Part shown: piece by piece, positions 1 through 15,100 of the stretch
How the letters are laid out: each line of letters begins with the position of its first letter
Numbering within the stretch: position 1 is the stretch's first letter
Assembly (NCBI GenBank): GCA_964057225.1
Contig: OZ059896.1
Location: forward strand, 5,394,001-5,458,000
Direction: 5' to 3'
Source of the DNA: Auanema rhodensis
Taxonomy: Eukaryota; Nematoda; Chromadorea; Rhabditida; Rhabditidae
Length of the DNA: 64,000 bases
Translations under genes and position numbers: made by a program
The notes under the pieces: model-generated
The model's input: only the letters and a program-made list of their open reading frames with translations
Databases searched by the model: none
Told to the model about the DNA's origin: nothing

Positions 1-125
1 TCATAACTAATTTTTGTATTAAGCTTTTCTTAATGTAGTATAGTGCATTCGATGCGGATTTTTAAGCTGCGTCGATCTGTACTATCAGATTTGCGCTAGC
101 TTGAAAATGCACCGAGATATGAACT

Positions 126-147
126 GATATAAGTTCACACTTATATC
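126..147. repeat. Conserved dyad in satellite A (representative copy)
   Basis: GATATAAG, a 6-base spacer TTCACA, then CTTATATC: a perfect 8-bp inverted repeat found in most monomers of both arrays. A frequent subtype has CCTATATC as the right arm. That gives an A/C mismatch when read on this strand but a G-U pair in RNA copied from the other strand. The structure could be a protein-binding dyad or a small hairpin. Function is not known; only the symmetry is observed. Confidence 0.6.
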
Positions 148-175
148 CTCGATTTTCACCCTGAAGAATTAATTT

Positions 176-193
176 TTTCGTTGAATTACATTG
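176..193 (+). other. Partial CENP-B-box-like motif in satellite A (representative copy)
   Basis: TTTCGTTGAATTACATTG matches the first eight bases of the mammalian CENP-B box (YTTCGTTGGAARCGGGA). It lacks the essential CGGG part. Some copies in the diverged zone read TTTCGTTGGATAACATT (near 41596 and 42298), which extends the match by one base. This is a half-match only, and no binding can be claimed from it. Confidence 0.2.
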
Positions 194-3100
194 TCCATCG
201 TTTTTGCCTTGAAAAAAGGAATCTAAAAACATCTACTTTTCGCTAAATTATTTTGAAATTTTTCGAAAAAATTTTTGTCAAAATGTTTTTGGAAGCAATT
301 TTGAGTGTACATTTAAACTCAACATACACTAATGCATCATTTTTCAAACGATCATAACTTATTTTTGTATTAAGCGTTTCTCAATGTAGTATAGTGCATT
401 CGATGCGGATTTTTAAGCTGCGTCGATCTGTACTATCAGATTTGCGCTAGCTTGAAAATGCACCGAGATATGAACTGATATAAGTTCACACTTATATCCT
501 CGATTTTCACCCTGAAGAATTAATTTTTTCGTTGAATTACATTGTCCATCGTTTTTGCCTTGAAAAAAGGAATCTAAAAACATCTACTTTTCGCTATATT
601 ATTTTGAAATTTTTCGAAAAAATTTTTGTCAAAATGTTTTTGGAAGCAATTTTGAGTGTACATGGAAACTCAACATACACTAATGCATCATTTTTCAAAC
701 GATCATAACTAATTTTTGTATTAAGCGTTTCTCAATGTAGTATAGTGCATTCGATGCGGATTTTTAAGCTGCGTCGATTTGTACTATCAGATTTGCGCTA
801 GCTTGAAAATGCACCGAGATATCAACTGATATAAGTTCACACCTATATCCTCGATTTTCACCCTGAAGAATTAATTTTTTCGTTGAATAACATTGTCCAT
901 CGTTTTTGCCTTGAAAAAAGGAATCTAAAAACATCTACTTTTTGCTAAATTATTTTGAAATTTTTCGAAAAAATTTTTGTCAAAATGTTTTTGGAAGCAA
1001 TTTTGAGTGTACATGGAAACTCAACATACACTAATGCATCATTTTTCAAACGATCATAACTTATTTTTGTATTAAGCGTTTCTCAATGTAGTATAGTGCA
1101 TTCGATGCGGATTTTTAAGCTGCGTCGATCTGTACTATCAGATTTGCGCTAGCTTGAAAATGCACCGAGATATGAACTGATATAAGTTCACACTTATATC
1201 CTCGATTTTCACCCTGAAGAATTAATTTTTTCGTTGAATTACATTGTCCATCGTTTTTGCCTTGAAAAAAGGAATCTAAAAACATCTACTTTTCGCTATA
1301 TTATTTTGAAATTTTTCGAAAAAATTTTTGTCAAAATGTTTTTGGAAGCAATTTTGAGTGTACATGGAAACTCAACATACACTAATGCATCATTTTTCAA
1401 ACGATCATAACTAATTTTTGTATTAAGCGTTTCTCAATGTAGTATAGTGCATTCGATGCGGATTTTTAAGCTGCGTCGATCTGTACTATCAGATTTGCGC
1501 TAGCTTGAAAATGCACCGAGATATGAACTGATATAAGTTCACACTTATATCCTCGATTTTCACCCTGAAGAATTAATTTTTTCGTTGAATTACACTGTCC
1601 ATCGTTTTTGCCTTGAAAAAAGGAATCTAAAAACATCTACTTTTCGCTAAATTATTTTGAAATTTTTCGAAAAAATTTTTGTCAAAATGTTTTTGGAAGC
1701 AATTTTGAGTGTACATGGAAACTCAACATACACTAATGCATCATTTTTCAAACGATCATAACTTATTTTTGTATTAAGCGTTTCTCAATGTAGTATAGTG
1801 CATTCGATGCGGATTTTTAAGCTGCGTCGATCTGTACTATCAGATTTGCGCTAGCTTGAAAATGCACCGAGATATGAACTGATATAAGTTCACACTTATA
1901 TCCTCGATTTTCACCCTGAAGAATTAATTTTTTCGTTGAATAACATTGTCCATCGTTTTTGCCTTGAAAAAAGGAATCTAAAAACATCTACTTTTCGCTA
2001 AATTATTTTGAAATTTTTCGAAAAAATTTTTGTCAAAATGTTTTTGGAAGCAATTTTGAGTGTACATGGAAACTCAACATACACTAATGCATCATTTTTC
2101 AAACGATCATAACTAATTTTTGTATTAAGCGTTTCTCAATGTAGTATAGTGCATTCGATGCGGATTTTTAAGCTGCGTCGATCTGTACTATCAGATTTGC
2201 GCTAGCTTGAAAATGCACCGAGATATGAACTGATATAAGTTCACACTTATATCCTCGATTTTCACCCTGAAGAATTAATTTTTTCGTTGAATTACACTGT
2301 CCATCGTTTTTGCCTTGAAAAAAGGAATCTAAAAACATCTACTTTTCGCTAAATTATTTTGAAATTTTTCGAAAAAATTTTTGTCAAAATGTTTTTGGAA
2401 GCAATTTTGAGTGTACATGGAAACTCAACATACACTAATGCATCATTTTTCAAACGATCATAACTTATTTTTGTATTAAGCGTTTCTCAATGTAGTATAG
2501 TGCATTCGATGCGGATTTTTAAGCTGCGTCGATCTGTACTATCAGATTTGCGCTAGCTTGAAAATGCACCGAGATATGAACTGATATAAGTTCACACTTA
2601 TATCCTCGATTTTCACCCTGAAGAATTAATTTTTTCGTTGAATAACATTGTCCATCGTTTTTGCCTTGAAAAAAGGAATCTAAAAACATCTACTTTTCGC
2701 TAAATTATTTTGAAATTTTTCGAAAAAATTTTTGTCAAAATGTTTTTGGAAGCAATTTTGAGTGTACATGGAAACTCAACATACACTAATGCATCATTTT
2801 TCAAACGATCATAACTTATTTTTGTATTAAGCGTTTCTCAATGTAGTATAGTGCATTCGATGCGGATTTTTAAGCTGCGTCGATCTGTACTATCAGATTT
2901 GCGCTAACTTGAAAATGCACCGAGATATGAACTGATATAAGTTCACACTTATATCCTCGATTTTCACCCTGAAGAATTAATTTTTTCGTTGAATTACACT
3001 GTCCATCGTTTTTGCCTTGAAAAAAGGAATCTAAAAACATCTACTTTTTGCTAAATTATTTTGAAATTTTTCGAAAAAATTTTTGTCAAAATGTTTTTGG

Positions 3101-6100
3101 AAGCAATTTTGAGTGTACATGGAAACTCAACATACACTAATGCATCATTTTTCAAACGATCATAACTTATTTTTGTATTAAGCGTTTCTCAATGTAGTAT
3201 AGTGCATTCGATGCGGATTTTTAAGCTGCGTCGATCTGTACTATCAGATTTGCGCTAGCTTGAAAATGCACCGAGATATCAACTGATATAAGTTCACACT
3301 TATATCCTCGATTTTCACCCTGAAGAATTAATTTTTTCGTTGAATAACATTGTCCATCGTTTTTGCCTCGAAAAAAGGAATCTAAAAACATCTACTTTTC
3401 GCTAAATTATTTTGAAATTTTTCGAAAAAATTTTTGTCAAAATGTTTTTGGAAGCAATTTTGAGTGTACATGGAAACTCAACATACACTAATGCATCATT
3501 TTTCAAACGATCATAACTTATTTTTCTATTAAGCGTTTCTCAATGTAGTATAGTGCATTCGATGCGGATTTTTAAGCTGCGTCGATCTGTACTATCAGAT
3601 TTGCGCTAGCTTGAAAATGCACCGAGATATCAACTGATATAAGTTCACACTTATATCCTCGATTTTCACCCTGAAGAATTAATTTTTTCGTTGAATAACA
3701 TTGTCCATCGTTTTTGCCTCAAAAAAAGGAATCTAAAAACATCTACTTTTCGCTAAATTATTTTGAAATTTTTCGAAAAAATTTTTGTCAAAATGTTTTT
3801 GGAAGCAATTTTGAGTGTACATGGAAACTCAACATACACTATTGCATCATTTTTCAAACGATCATAACTAATTTTTGTATTAAGCGTTTCTCAATGTAGT
3901 ATAGTGCATTCGATGCGGATTTTTAAGCTGCGTCGATCTGTACTATCAGATTTGCGCTAGCTTGAAAATGCACCGAGATATGAACTGATATAAGTTCACA
4001 CTTATATCCTCGATTTTCACCCTGAAGAATTAATTTTTTCGTTGAATTACACTGTCCATCGTTTTTGCCTTGAAAAAAGGAATCTAAAAACATCTACTTT
4101 TCGCTAAATTATTTTGAAATTTTTCGAAAAAATTTTTGTCAAAATGTTTTTGGAAGCAATTTTGAGTGTACATGGAAACTCAACATACACTAATGCATCA
4201 TTTTTCAAACGATCATAACTTATTTTTGTATTAAGCGTTTCTCAATGTAGTATAGTGCATTCGATGCGGATTTTTAAGCTGCGTCGATCTGTACTATCAG
4301 ATTTGCGCTAGCTTGAAAATGCACCGAGATATCAACTGATATAAGTTCACACTTATATCCTCGATTTTCACCCTGAAGAATTAATTTTTTCGTTGAATAA
4401 CATTGTCCATCGTTTTTGCCTCGAAAAAAGGAATCTAAAAACATCTACTTTTCGCTAAATTATTTTGAAATTTTTCGAAAAAATTTTTGTCAAAATGTTT
4501 TTGGAAGCAATTTTGAGTGTACATGGAAACTCAACATACACTAATGCATCATTTTTCAAACGATCATAACTTATTTTTCTATTAAGCGTTTCTCAATGTA
4601 GTATAGTGCATTCGATGCGGATTTTTAAGCTGCGTCGATCTGTACTATCAGATTTGCGCTAGCTTGAAAATGCACCGAGATATGAACTGATATAAGTTCA
4701 CACTTATATCCTCGATTTTCACCCTGAAGAATTAATTTTTTCGTTGAATTACATTGTCCATCGTTTTTGCCTTGAAAAAAGGAATCTAAAAACATCTACT
4801 TTTCGCTAAATTATTTTGAAATTTTTCGAAAAAATTTTTGTCAAAATGTTTTTGGAAGCAATTTTGAGTGTACATGGAAACTCAACATACACTAATGCAT
4901 CATTTTTCAAACGATCATAACTAATTTTTGTATTAAGCTTTTCTTAATGTAGTATAGTGCATTCGATGCGGATTTTTAAGCTGCGTCGATCTGTACTATC
5001 AGATTTGCGCTAGCTTGAAAATGCACCGAGATATCAACTGATATAAGTTCACACTTATATCCTCGATTTTCACCCTGAAGAATTAATTTTTTCGTTGAAT
5101 TACACTGTCCATCGTTTTTGCCTTGAAAAAAGGAATCTAAAAACATCTACTTTTCGCTAAATTATTTTGAAATTTTTCGAAAAAATTTTTGTCAAAATGT
5201 TTTTGGAAGCAATTTTGAGTGTACATGGAAACTCAACATACACTAATGCATCATTTTTCAAACGATCATAACTTATTTTTGTATTAAGCGTTTCTCAATG
5301 TAGTATAGTGCATTCGATGCGGATTTTTAAGCTGCGTCGATCTGTACTATCAGATTTGCGCTAGCTTGAAAATGCACCGAGATATCAACTGATATAAGTT
5401 CACACTTATATCCTCGATTTTCACCCTGAAGAATTAATTTTTTCGTTGAATAACATTGTCCATCGTTTTTGCCTCGAAAAAAGGAATCTAAAAACATCTA
5501 CTTTTCGCTAAATTATTTTGAAATTTTTCGAAAAAATTTTTGTCAAAATGTTTTTGGAAGCAATTTTGAGTGTACATGGAAACTCAACATACACTAATGC
5601 ATCATTTTTCAAACGATCATAACTTATTTTTCTATTAAGCGTTTCTCAATGTAGTATAGTGCATTCGATGCGGATTTTTAAGCTGCGTCGATCTGTACTA
5701 TCAGATTTGCGCTAGCTTGAAAATGCACCGAGATATCAACTGATATAAGTTCACACTTATATCCTCGATTTTCACCCTGAAGAATTAATTTTTTCGTTGA
5801 ATAACATTGTCCATCGTTTTTGCCTCAAAAAAAGGAATCTAAAAACATCTACTTTTCGCTAAATTATTTTGAAATTTTTCGAAAAAATTTTTGTCAAAAT
5901 GTTTTTGGAAGCAATTTTGAGTGTACATGGAAACTCAACATACACTATTGCATCATTTTTCAAACGATCATAACTAATTTTTGTATTAAGCGTTTCTTAA
6001 TGTAGTATAGTGCATTCGATGCGGATTTTTAAGCTGCGTCGATCTGTACTATCAGATTTGCGCTAGCTTGAAAATGCACCGAGATATGAACTGATATAAG

Positions 6101-9100
6101 TTCACACTTATATCCTCGATTTTCACCCTGAAGAATTAATTTTTTCGTTGAATTACATTGTCCATCGTTTTTGCCTTGAAAAAAGGAATCTAAAAACATC
6201 TACTTTTCGCTAAATTATTTTGAAATTTTTCGAAAAAATTTTTGTCAAAATGTTTTTGGAAGCAATTTTGAGTGTACATGGAAACTCAACATACACTAAT
6301 GCATCATTTTTCAAACGATCATAACTAATTTTTGTATTAAGCGTTTCTCAATGTAGTATAGTGCATTCGATGCGGATTTTTAAGCTGCGTCGATCTGTAC
6401 TATCAGATTTGCGCTAGCTTGAAAATGCACCGAGATATCAACTGATATAAGTTCACACTTATATCCTCGATTTTCACCCTGAAGAATTAATTTTTTCGTT
6501 GAATAACATTGTCCATCGTTTTTGCCTCAAAAAAAGGAATCTAAAAACATCTACTTTTCGCTAAATTATTTTGAAATTTTTCGAAAAAATTTTTGTCAAA
6601 ATGTTTTTGGAAGCAATTTTGAGTGTACATGGAAACTCAACATACACTATTGCATCATTTTTCAAACGATCATAACTAATTTTTGTATTAAGCGTTTCTT
6701 AATGTAGTATAGTGCATTCGATGCGGATTTTTAAGCTGCGTCGATCTGTACTATCAGATTTGCGCTAGCTTGAAAATGCACCGAGATATGAACTGATATA
6801 AGTTCACACTTATATCCTCGATTTTCACCCTGAAGAATTAATTTTTTCGTTGAATTACATTGTCCATCGTTTTTGCCTTGAAAAAAGGAATCTAAAAACA
6901 TCTACTTTTCGCTAAATTATTTTGAAATTTTTCGAAAAAATTTTTGTCAAAATGTTTTTGGAAGCAATTTTGAGTGTACATGGAAACTCAACATACACTA
7001 ATGCATCATTTTTCAAACGATCATAACTAATTTTTGTATTAAGCTTTTCTTAATGTAGTATAGTGCATTCGATGCGGATTTTTAAGCTGCGTCGATCTGT
7101 ACTATCAGATTTGCGCTAGCTTGAAAATGCACCGAGATATGAACTGATATAAGTTCACACTTATATCCTCGATTTTCACCCTGAAGAATTAATTTTTTCG
7201 TTGAATTACATTGTCCATCGTTTTTGCCTTGAAAAAAGGAATCTAAAAACATCTACTTTTCGCTAAATTATTTTGAAATTTTTCGAAAAAATTTTTGTCA
7301 AAATGTTTTTGGAAGCAATTTTGAGTGTACATGGAAACTCAACATACACTAATGCATCATTTTTCAAACGATCATAACTTATTTTTGTATTAAGCGTTTC
7401 TCAATGTAGTAAAGTGCATTCGATGCGGATTTTTAAGCTGCGTCGATCTGTACTATCAGATTTGCGCTAGCTTGAAAATGCACCGAGATATCAACTGATA
7501 TAAGTTCACACTTATATCCTCGATTTTCACCCTGAAGAATTAATTTTTTCGTTGAATAACATTGTCCATCGTTTTTGCCTCGAAAAAAGGAATCTAAAAA
7601 CATCTACTTTTCGCTAAATTATTTTGAAATTTTTCGAAAAAATTTTTGTCAAAATGTTTTTGGAAGCAATTTTGAGTGTACATGGAAACTCAACATACAC
7701 TAATGCATCATTTTTCAAACGATCATAACTTATTTTTCTATTAAGCGTTTCTCAATGTAGTATAGTGCATTCGATGCGGATTTTTAAGCTGCGTCGATCT
7801 GTACTATCAGATTTGCGCTAGCTTGAAAATGCACCGAGATATCAACTGATATAAGTTCACACTTATATCCTCGATTTTCACCCTGAAGAATTAATTTTTT
7901 CGTTGAATAACATTGTCCATCGTTTTTGCCTCAAAAAAAGGAATCTAAAAACATCTACTTTTCGCTAAATTATTTTGAAATTTTTCGAAAAAATTTTTGT
8001 CAAAATGTTTTTGGAAGCAATTTTGAGTGTACATGGAAACTCAACATACACTATTGCATCATTTTTCAAACGATCATAACTAATTTTTGTATTAAGCTTT
8101 TCTTAATGTAGTATAGTGCATTCGATGCGGATTTTTAAGCTGCGTCGATCTGTACTATCAGATTTGCGCTAGCTTGAAAATGCACCGAGATATGAACTGA
8201 TATAAGTTCACACTTATATCCTCGATTTTCACCCTGAAGAATTAATTTTTTCGTTGAATTACATTGTCCATCGTTTTTGCCTTGAAAAAAGGAATCTAAA
8301 AACATCTACTTTTCGCTAAATTATTTTGAAATTTTTCGAAAAAATTTTTGTCAAAATGTTTTTGGAAGCAATTTTGAGTGTACATGGAAACTCAACATAC
8401 ACTAATGCATCATTTTTCAAACGATCATAACTTATTTTTGTATTAAGCGTTTCTCAATGTAGTATAGTGCATTCGATGCGGATTTTTAAGCTGCGTCGAT
8501 CTGTACTATCAGATTTGCGCTAGCTTGAAAATGCACCGAGATATCAACTGATATAAGTTCACACTTATATCCTCGATTTTCACCCTGAAGAATTAATTTT
8601 TTCGTTGAATAACATTGTCCATCGTTTTTGCCTCAAAAAAAGGAATCTAAAAACATCTACTTTTCGCTAAATTATTTTGAAATTTTTCGAAAAAATTTTT
8701 GTCAAAATGTTTTTGGAAGCAATTTTGAGTGTACATGGAAACTCAACATACACTAATGCATCATTTTTCAAACGATCATAACTAATTTTTGTATTAAGCG
8801 TTTCTCAATGTAGTATAGTGCATTCGATGCGGATTTTTAAGCTGCGTCGATCTGTACTATCAGATTTGCGCTAGCTTGAAAATGCACCGAGATATGAACT
8901 GATATAAGTTCACACTTATATCCTCGATTTTCACCCTGAAGAATTAATTTTTTCGTTGAATAACATTGTCCATCGTTTTTGCCTCAAAAAAAGGAATCTA
9001 AAAACATCTACTTTTCGCTAAATTATTTTGAAATTTTTCGAAAAAATTTTTGTCAAAATGTTTTTGGAAGCAATTTTGAGTGTACATGGAAACTCAACAT

Positions 9101-12100
9101 ACACTATTGCATCATTTTTCAAACGATCATAACTAATTTTTGTATTAAGCTTTTCTTAATGTAGTATAGTGCATTCGATGCGGATTTTTAAGCTGCGTCG
9201 ATCTGTACTATCAGATTTGCGCTAGCTTGAAAATGCACCGAGATATGAACTGATATAAGTTCACACTTATATCCTCGATTTTCACCCTGAAGAATTAATT
9301 TTTTCGTTGAATAACATTGTCCATCGTTTTTGCCTCGAAAAAAGGAATCTAAAAACATCTACTTTTCGCTAAATTATTTTGAAATTTTTCGAAAAAATTT
9401 TTGTCAAAATGTTTTTGGAAGCAATTTTGAGTGTACATGGAAACTCAACATACACTAATGCATCATTTTTCAAACGATCATAACTTATTTTTGTATTAAG
9501 CGTTTCTCAATGTAGTATAGTGCATTCGATGCGGATTTTTAAGCTGCGTCGATCTGTACTATCAGATTTGCGCTAGCTTGAAAATGCACCGAGATATCAA
9601 CTGATATAAGTTCACACTTATATCCTCGATTTTCACCCTGAAGAATTAATTTTTTCGTTGAATAACATTGTCCATCGTTTTTGCCTCAAAAAAAGGAATC
9701 TAAAAACATCTACTTTTCGCTAAATTATTTTGAAATTTTTCGAAAAAATTTTTGTCAAAATGTTTTTGGAAGCAATTTTGAGTGTACATGGAAACTCAAC
9801 ATACACTATTGCATCATTTTTCAAACGATCATAACTAATTTTTGTATTAAGCTTTTCTTAATGTAGTATAGTGCATTCGATGCGGATTTTTAAGCTGCGT
9901 CGATCTGTACTATCAGATTTGCGCTAGCTTGAAAATGCACCGAGATATGAACTGATATAAGTTCACACTTATATCCTCGATTTTCACCCTGAAGAATTAA
10001 TTTTTTCGTTGAATAACATTGTCCATCGTTTTTGCCTCGAAAAAAGGAATCTAAAAACATCTACTTTTCGCTAAATTATTTTGAAATTTTTCGAAAAAAT
10101 TTTTGTCAAAATGTTTTTGGAAGCAATTTTGAGTGTACATGGAAACTCAACATACACTAATGCATCATTTTTCAAACGATCATAACTTATTTTTGTATTA
10201 AGCGTTTCTCAATGTAGTATAGTGCATTCGATGCGGATTTTTAAGCTGCGTCGATCTGTACTATCAGATTTGCGCTAGCTTGAAAATGCACCGAGATATG
10301 AACTGATATAAGTTCACACTTATATCCTCGATTTTCACCCTGAAGAATTAATTTTTTCGTTGAATAACATTGTCCATCGTTTTTGCCTCGAAAAAAGGAA
10401 TCTAAAAACATCTACTTTTCGCTAAATTATTTTGAAATTTTTCGAAAAAATTTTTGTCAAAATGTTTTTGGAAGCAATTTTGAGTGTACATGGAAACTCA
10501 ACATACACTAATGCATCATTTTTCAAACGATCATAACTTATTTTTGTATTAAGCGTTTCTCAATGTAGTATAGTGCATTCGATGCGGATTTTTAAGCTGC
10601 GTCGATCTGTACTATCAGATTTGCGCTAGCTTGAAAATGCACCGAGATATCAACTGATATAAGTTCACACTTATATCCTCGATTTTCACCCTGAAGAATT
10701 AATTTTTTCGTTGAATAACATTGTCCATCGTTTTTGCCTCAAAAAAAGGAATCTAAAAACATCTACTTTTCGCTAAATTATTTTGAAATTTTTCGAAAAA
10801 ATTTTTGTCAAAATGTTTTTGGAAGCAATTTTGAGTGTACATGGAAACTCAACATACACTATTGCATCATTTTTCAAACGATCATAACTAATTTTTGTAT
10901 TAAGCTTTTCTTAATGTAGTATAGTGCATTCGATGCGGATTTTTAAGCTGCGTCGATCTGTACTATCAGATTTGCGCTAGCTTGAAAATGCACCGAGATA
11001 TGAACTGATATAAGTTCACACTTATATCCTCGATTTTCACCCTGAAGAATTAATTTTTTCGTTGAATTACATTGTCCATCGTTTTTGCCTTGAAAAAAGG
11101 AATCTAAAAACATCTACTTTTCGCTAAATTATTTTGAAATTTTTCGAAAAAATTTTTGTCAAAATGTTTTTGGAAGCAATTTTGAGTGTACATGGAAACT
11201 CAACATACACTAATGCATCATTTTTCAAACGATCATAACTAATTTTTGTATTAAGCGTTTCTCAATGTAGTATAGTGCATTCGATGCGGATTTTTAAGCT
11301 GCGTCGATCTGTACTATCAGATTTGCGCTAGCTTGAAAATGCACCGAGATATGAACTGATATAAGTTCACACTTATATCCTCGATTTTCACCCTGAAGAA
11401 TTAATTTTTTCGTTGAATAACATTGTCCATCGTTTTTGCCTTGAAAAAAGGAATCTAAAAACATCTACTTTTCGCTAAATTATTTTGAAATTTTTCGAAA
11501 AAATTTTTGTCAAAATGTTTTTGGAAGCAATTTTGAGTGTACATGGAAACTCAACATACACTAATGCATCATTTTTCAAACGATCATAACTAATTTTTGT
11601 ATTAAGCGTTTCTCAATGTAGTATAGTGCATTCGATGCGGATTTTTAAGCTGCGTCGATCTGTACTATCAGATTTGCGCTAGCTTGAAAATGCACCGAGA
11701 TATCAACTGATATAAGTTCACACCTATATCCTCGATTTTCACCCTGAAGAATTAATTTTTTCGTTGAATAACATTGTCCATCGTTTTTGCCTTGAAAAAA
11801 GGAATCTAAAAACATCTACTTTTCGCTAAATTATTTTGAAATTTTTCGAAAAAATTTTTGTCAAAATGTTTTTGGAAGCAATTTTGAGTGTACATGGAAA
11901 CTCAACATACACTAATGCATCATTTTTCAAACGATCATAACTTATTTTTGTATTAAGCGTTTCTCAATGTAGTATAGTGCATTCGATGCGGATTTTTAAG
12001 CTGCGTCGATCTGTACTATCAGATTTGCGCTAGCTTGAAAATGCACCGAGATATCAACTGATATAAGTTCACACTTATATCCTCGATTTTCACCCTGAAG

Positions 12101-15100
12101 AATTAATTTTTTCGTTGAATTACATTGTCCATCGTTTTTGCCTTGAAAAAAGGAATCTAAAAACATCTACTTTTCGCTAAATTATTTTGAAATTTTTCGA
12201 AAAAATTTTTGTCAAAATGTTTTTGGAAGCAATTTTGAGTGTACATGGAAACTCAACATACACTAATGCATCATTTTTCAAACGATCATAACTTATTTTT
12301 GTATTAAGCGTTTCTCAATGTAGTATAGTGCATTCGATGCGGATTTTTAAGCTGCGTCGATCTGTACTATCAGATTTGCGCTAGCTTGAAAATGCACCGA
12401 GATATCAACTGATATAAGTTCACACTTATATCCTCGATTTTCACCCTGAAGAATTAATTTTTTCGTTGAATTACATTGTCCATCGTTTTTGCCTTGAAAA
12501 AAGGAATCTAAAAACATCTACTTTTCGCTAAATTATTTTGAAATTTTTCGAAAAAATTTTTGTCAAAATGTTTTTGGAAGCAATTTTGAGTGTACATGGA
12601 AACTCAACATACACTAATGCATCATTTTTCAAACGATCATAACTTATTTTTGTATTAAGCGTTTCTCAATGTAGTATAGTGCATTCGATGCGGATTTTTA
12701 AGCTGCGTCGATCTGTACTATCAGATTTGCGCTAGCTTGAAAATGCACCGAGATATCAACTGATATAAGTTCACACTTATATCCTCGATTTTCACCCTGA
12801 AGAATTAATTTTTTCGTTGAATTACATTGTCCATCGTTTTTGCCTTGAAAAAAGGAATCTAAAAACATCTACTTTTCGCTAAATTATTTTGAAATTTTTC
12901 GAAAAAATTTTTGTCAAAATGTTTTTGGAAGCAATTTTGAGTGTACATGGAAACTCAACATACACTAATGCATCATTTTTCAAACGATCATAACTTATTT
13001 TTGTATTAAGCGTTTCTCAATGTAGTATAGTGCATTCGATGCGGATTTTTAAGCTGCGTCGATCTGTACTATCAGATTTGCGCTAGCTTGAAAATGCACC
13101 GAGATATCAACTGATATAAGTTCACACTTATATCCTCGATTTTCACCCTGAAGAATTAATTTTTTCGTTGAATAACATTGTCCATCGTTTTTGCCTCAAA
13201 AAAAGGAATCTAAAAACATCTACTTTTCGCTAAATTATTTTGAAATTTTTCGAAAAAATTTTTGTCAAAATGTTTTTGGAAGCAATTTTGAGTGTACATG
13301 GAAACTCAACATACACTAATGCATCATTTTTCAAACGATCATAACTAATTTTTGTATTAAGCGTTTCTCAATGTAGTATAGTGCATTCGATGCGGATTTT
13401 TAAGCTGCGTCGATCTGTACTATCAGATTTGCGCTAGCTTGAAAATGCACCGAGATATGAACTGATATAAGTTCACACTTATATCCTCGATTTTCACCCT
13501 GAAGAATTAATTTTTTCGTTGAATTACACTGTCCATCGTTTTTGCCTTGAAAAAAGGAATCTAAAAACATCTACTTTTCGCTAAATTATTTTGAAATTTT
13601 TCGAAAAAATTTTTGTCAAAATGTTTTTGGAAGCAATTTTGAGTGTACATGGAAACTCAACATACACTAATGCATCATTTTTCAAACGATCATAACTTAT
13701 TTTTGTATTAAGCGTTTCTCAATGTAGTATAGTGCATTCGATGCGGATTTTTAAGCTGCGTCGATCTGTACTATCAGATTTGCGCTAGCTTGAAAATGCA
13801 CCGAGATATCAACTGATATAAGTTCACACTTATATCCTCGATTTTCACCCTGAAGAATTAATTTTTTCGTTGAATAACATTGTCCATCGTTTTTGCCTCG
13901 AAAAAAGGAATCTAAAAACATCTACTTTTCGCTAAATTATTTTGAAATTTTTCGAAAAAATTTTTGTCAAAATGTTTTTGGAAGCAATTTTGAGTGTACA
14001 TGGAAACTCAACATACACTAATGCATCATTTTTCAAACGATCATAACTTATTTTTGTATTAAGCGTTTCTCAATGTAGTATAGTGCATTCGATGCGGATT
14101 TTTAAGCTGCGTCGATCTGTACTATCAGATTTGCGCTAGCTTGAAAATGCACCGAGATATCAACTGATATAAGTTCACACTTATATCCTCGATTTTCACC
14201 CTGAAGAATTAATTTTTTCGTTGAATAACATTGTCCATCGTTTTTGCCTCAAAAAAAGGAATCTAAAAACATCTACTTTTCGCTAAATTACTTTGAAATT
14301 TTTCGAAAAAATTTTTGTCAAAATGTTTTTGGAAGCAATTTTGAGTGTACATGGAAACTCAACATACACTATTGCATCATTTTTCAAACGATCATAACTA
14401 ATTTTTGTATTAAGCTTTTCTTAATGTAGTATAGTGCATTCGATGCGGATTTTTAAGCTGCGTCGATCTGTACTATCAGTTTTGCGCTAGCTTGAAAATG
14501 CACCGAGATATGAACTGATATAAGTTCACACTTATATCCTCGATTTTCACCCTGAAGAATTAATTTTTTCGTTGAATTACATTGTCCATCGTTTTTGCCT
14601 TGAAAAAAGGAATCTAAAAACATCTACTTTTCGCTAAATTATTTTGAAATTTTTCGAAAAAATTTTTGTCAAAATGTTTTTGGAAGCAATTTTGAGTGTA
14701 CATGGAAACTCAACATACACTAATGCATCATTTTTCAAACGATCATAACTTATTTTTGTATTGAGCGTTTCTTAATGTAGTATAGTACATTCGATGCGGA
14801 TTTTTAAGCTGCGTCGATCTGTACTATCAGATTTGCGCTAGCTTGAAAATGCACCGAGATATCAACTGATATAAGTTCACACTTATATCCTCGATTTTCA
14901 CCCTGAAGAATTAATTTTTTCGTTGAATAACATTGTCCATCGTTTTTGCCTCAAAAAAAGGAATCTAAAAACATCTACTTTTCGCTAAATTATTTTGAAA
15001 TTTTTCGAAAAAATTTTTGTCAAAATGTTTTTGGAAGCAATTTTGAGTGTACATGGAAACTCAACATACACTATTGCATCATTTTTCAAACGATCATAAC

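Noticed and set aside
176-193. Functional CENP-B box
   Set aside because: The essential CGGG of the box is missing in every monomer inspected.
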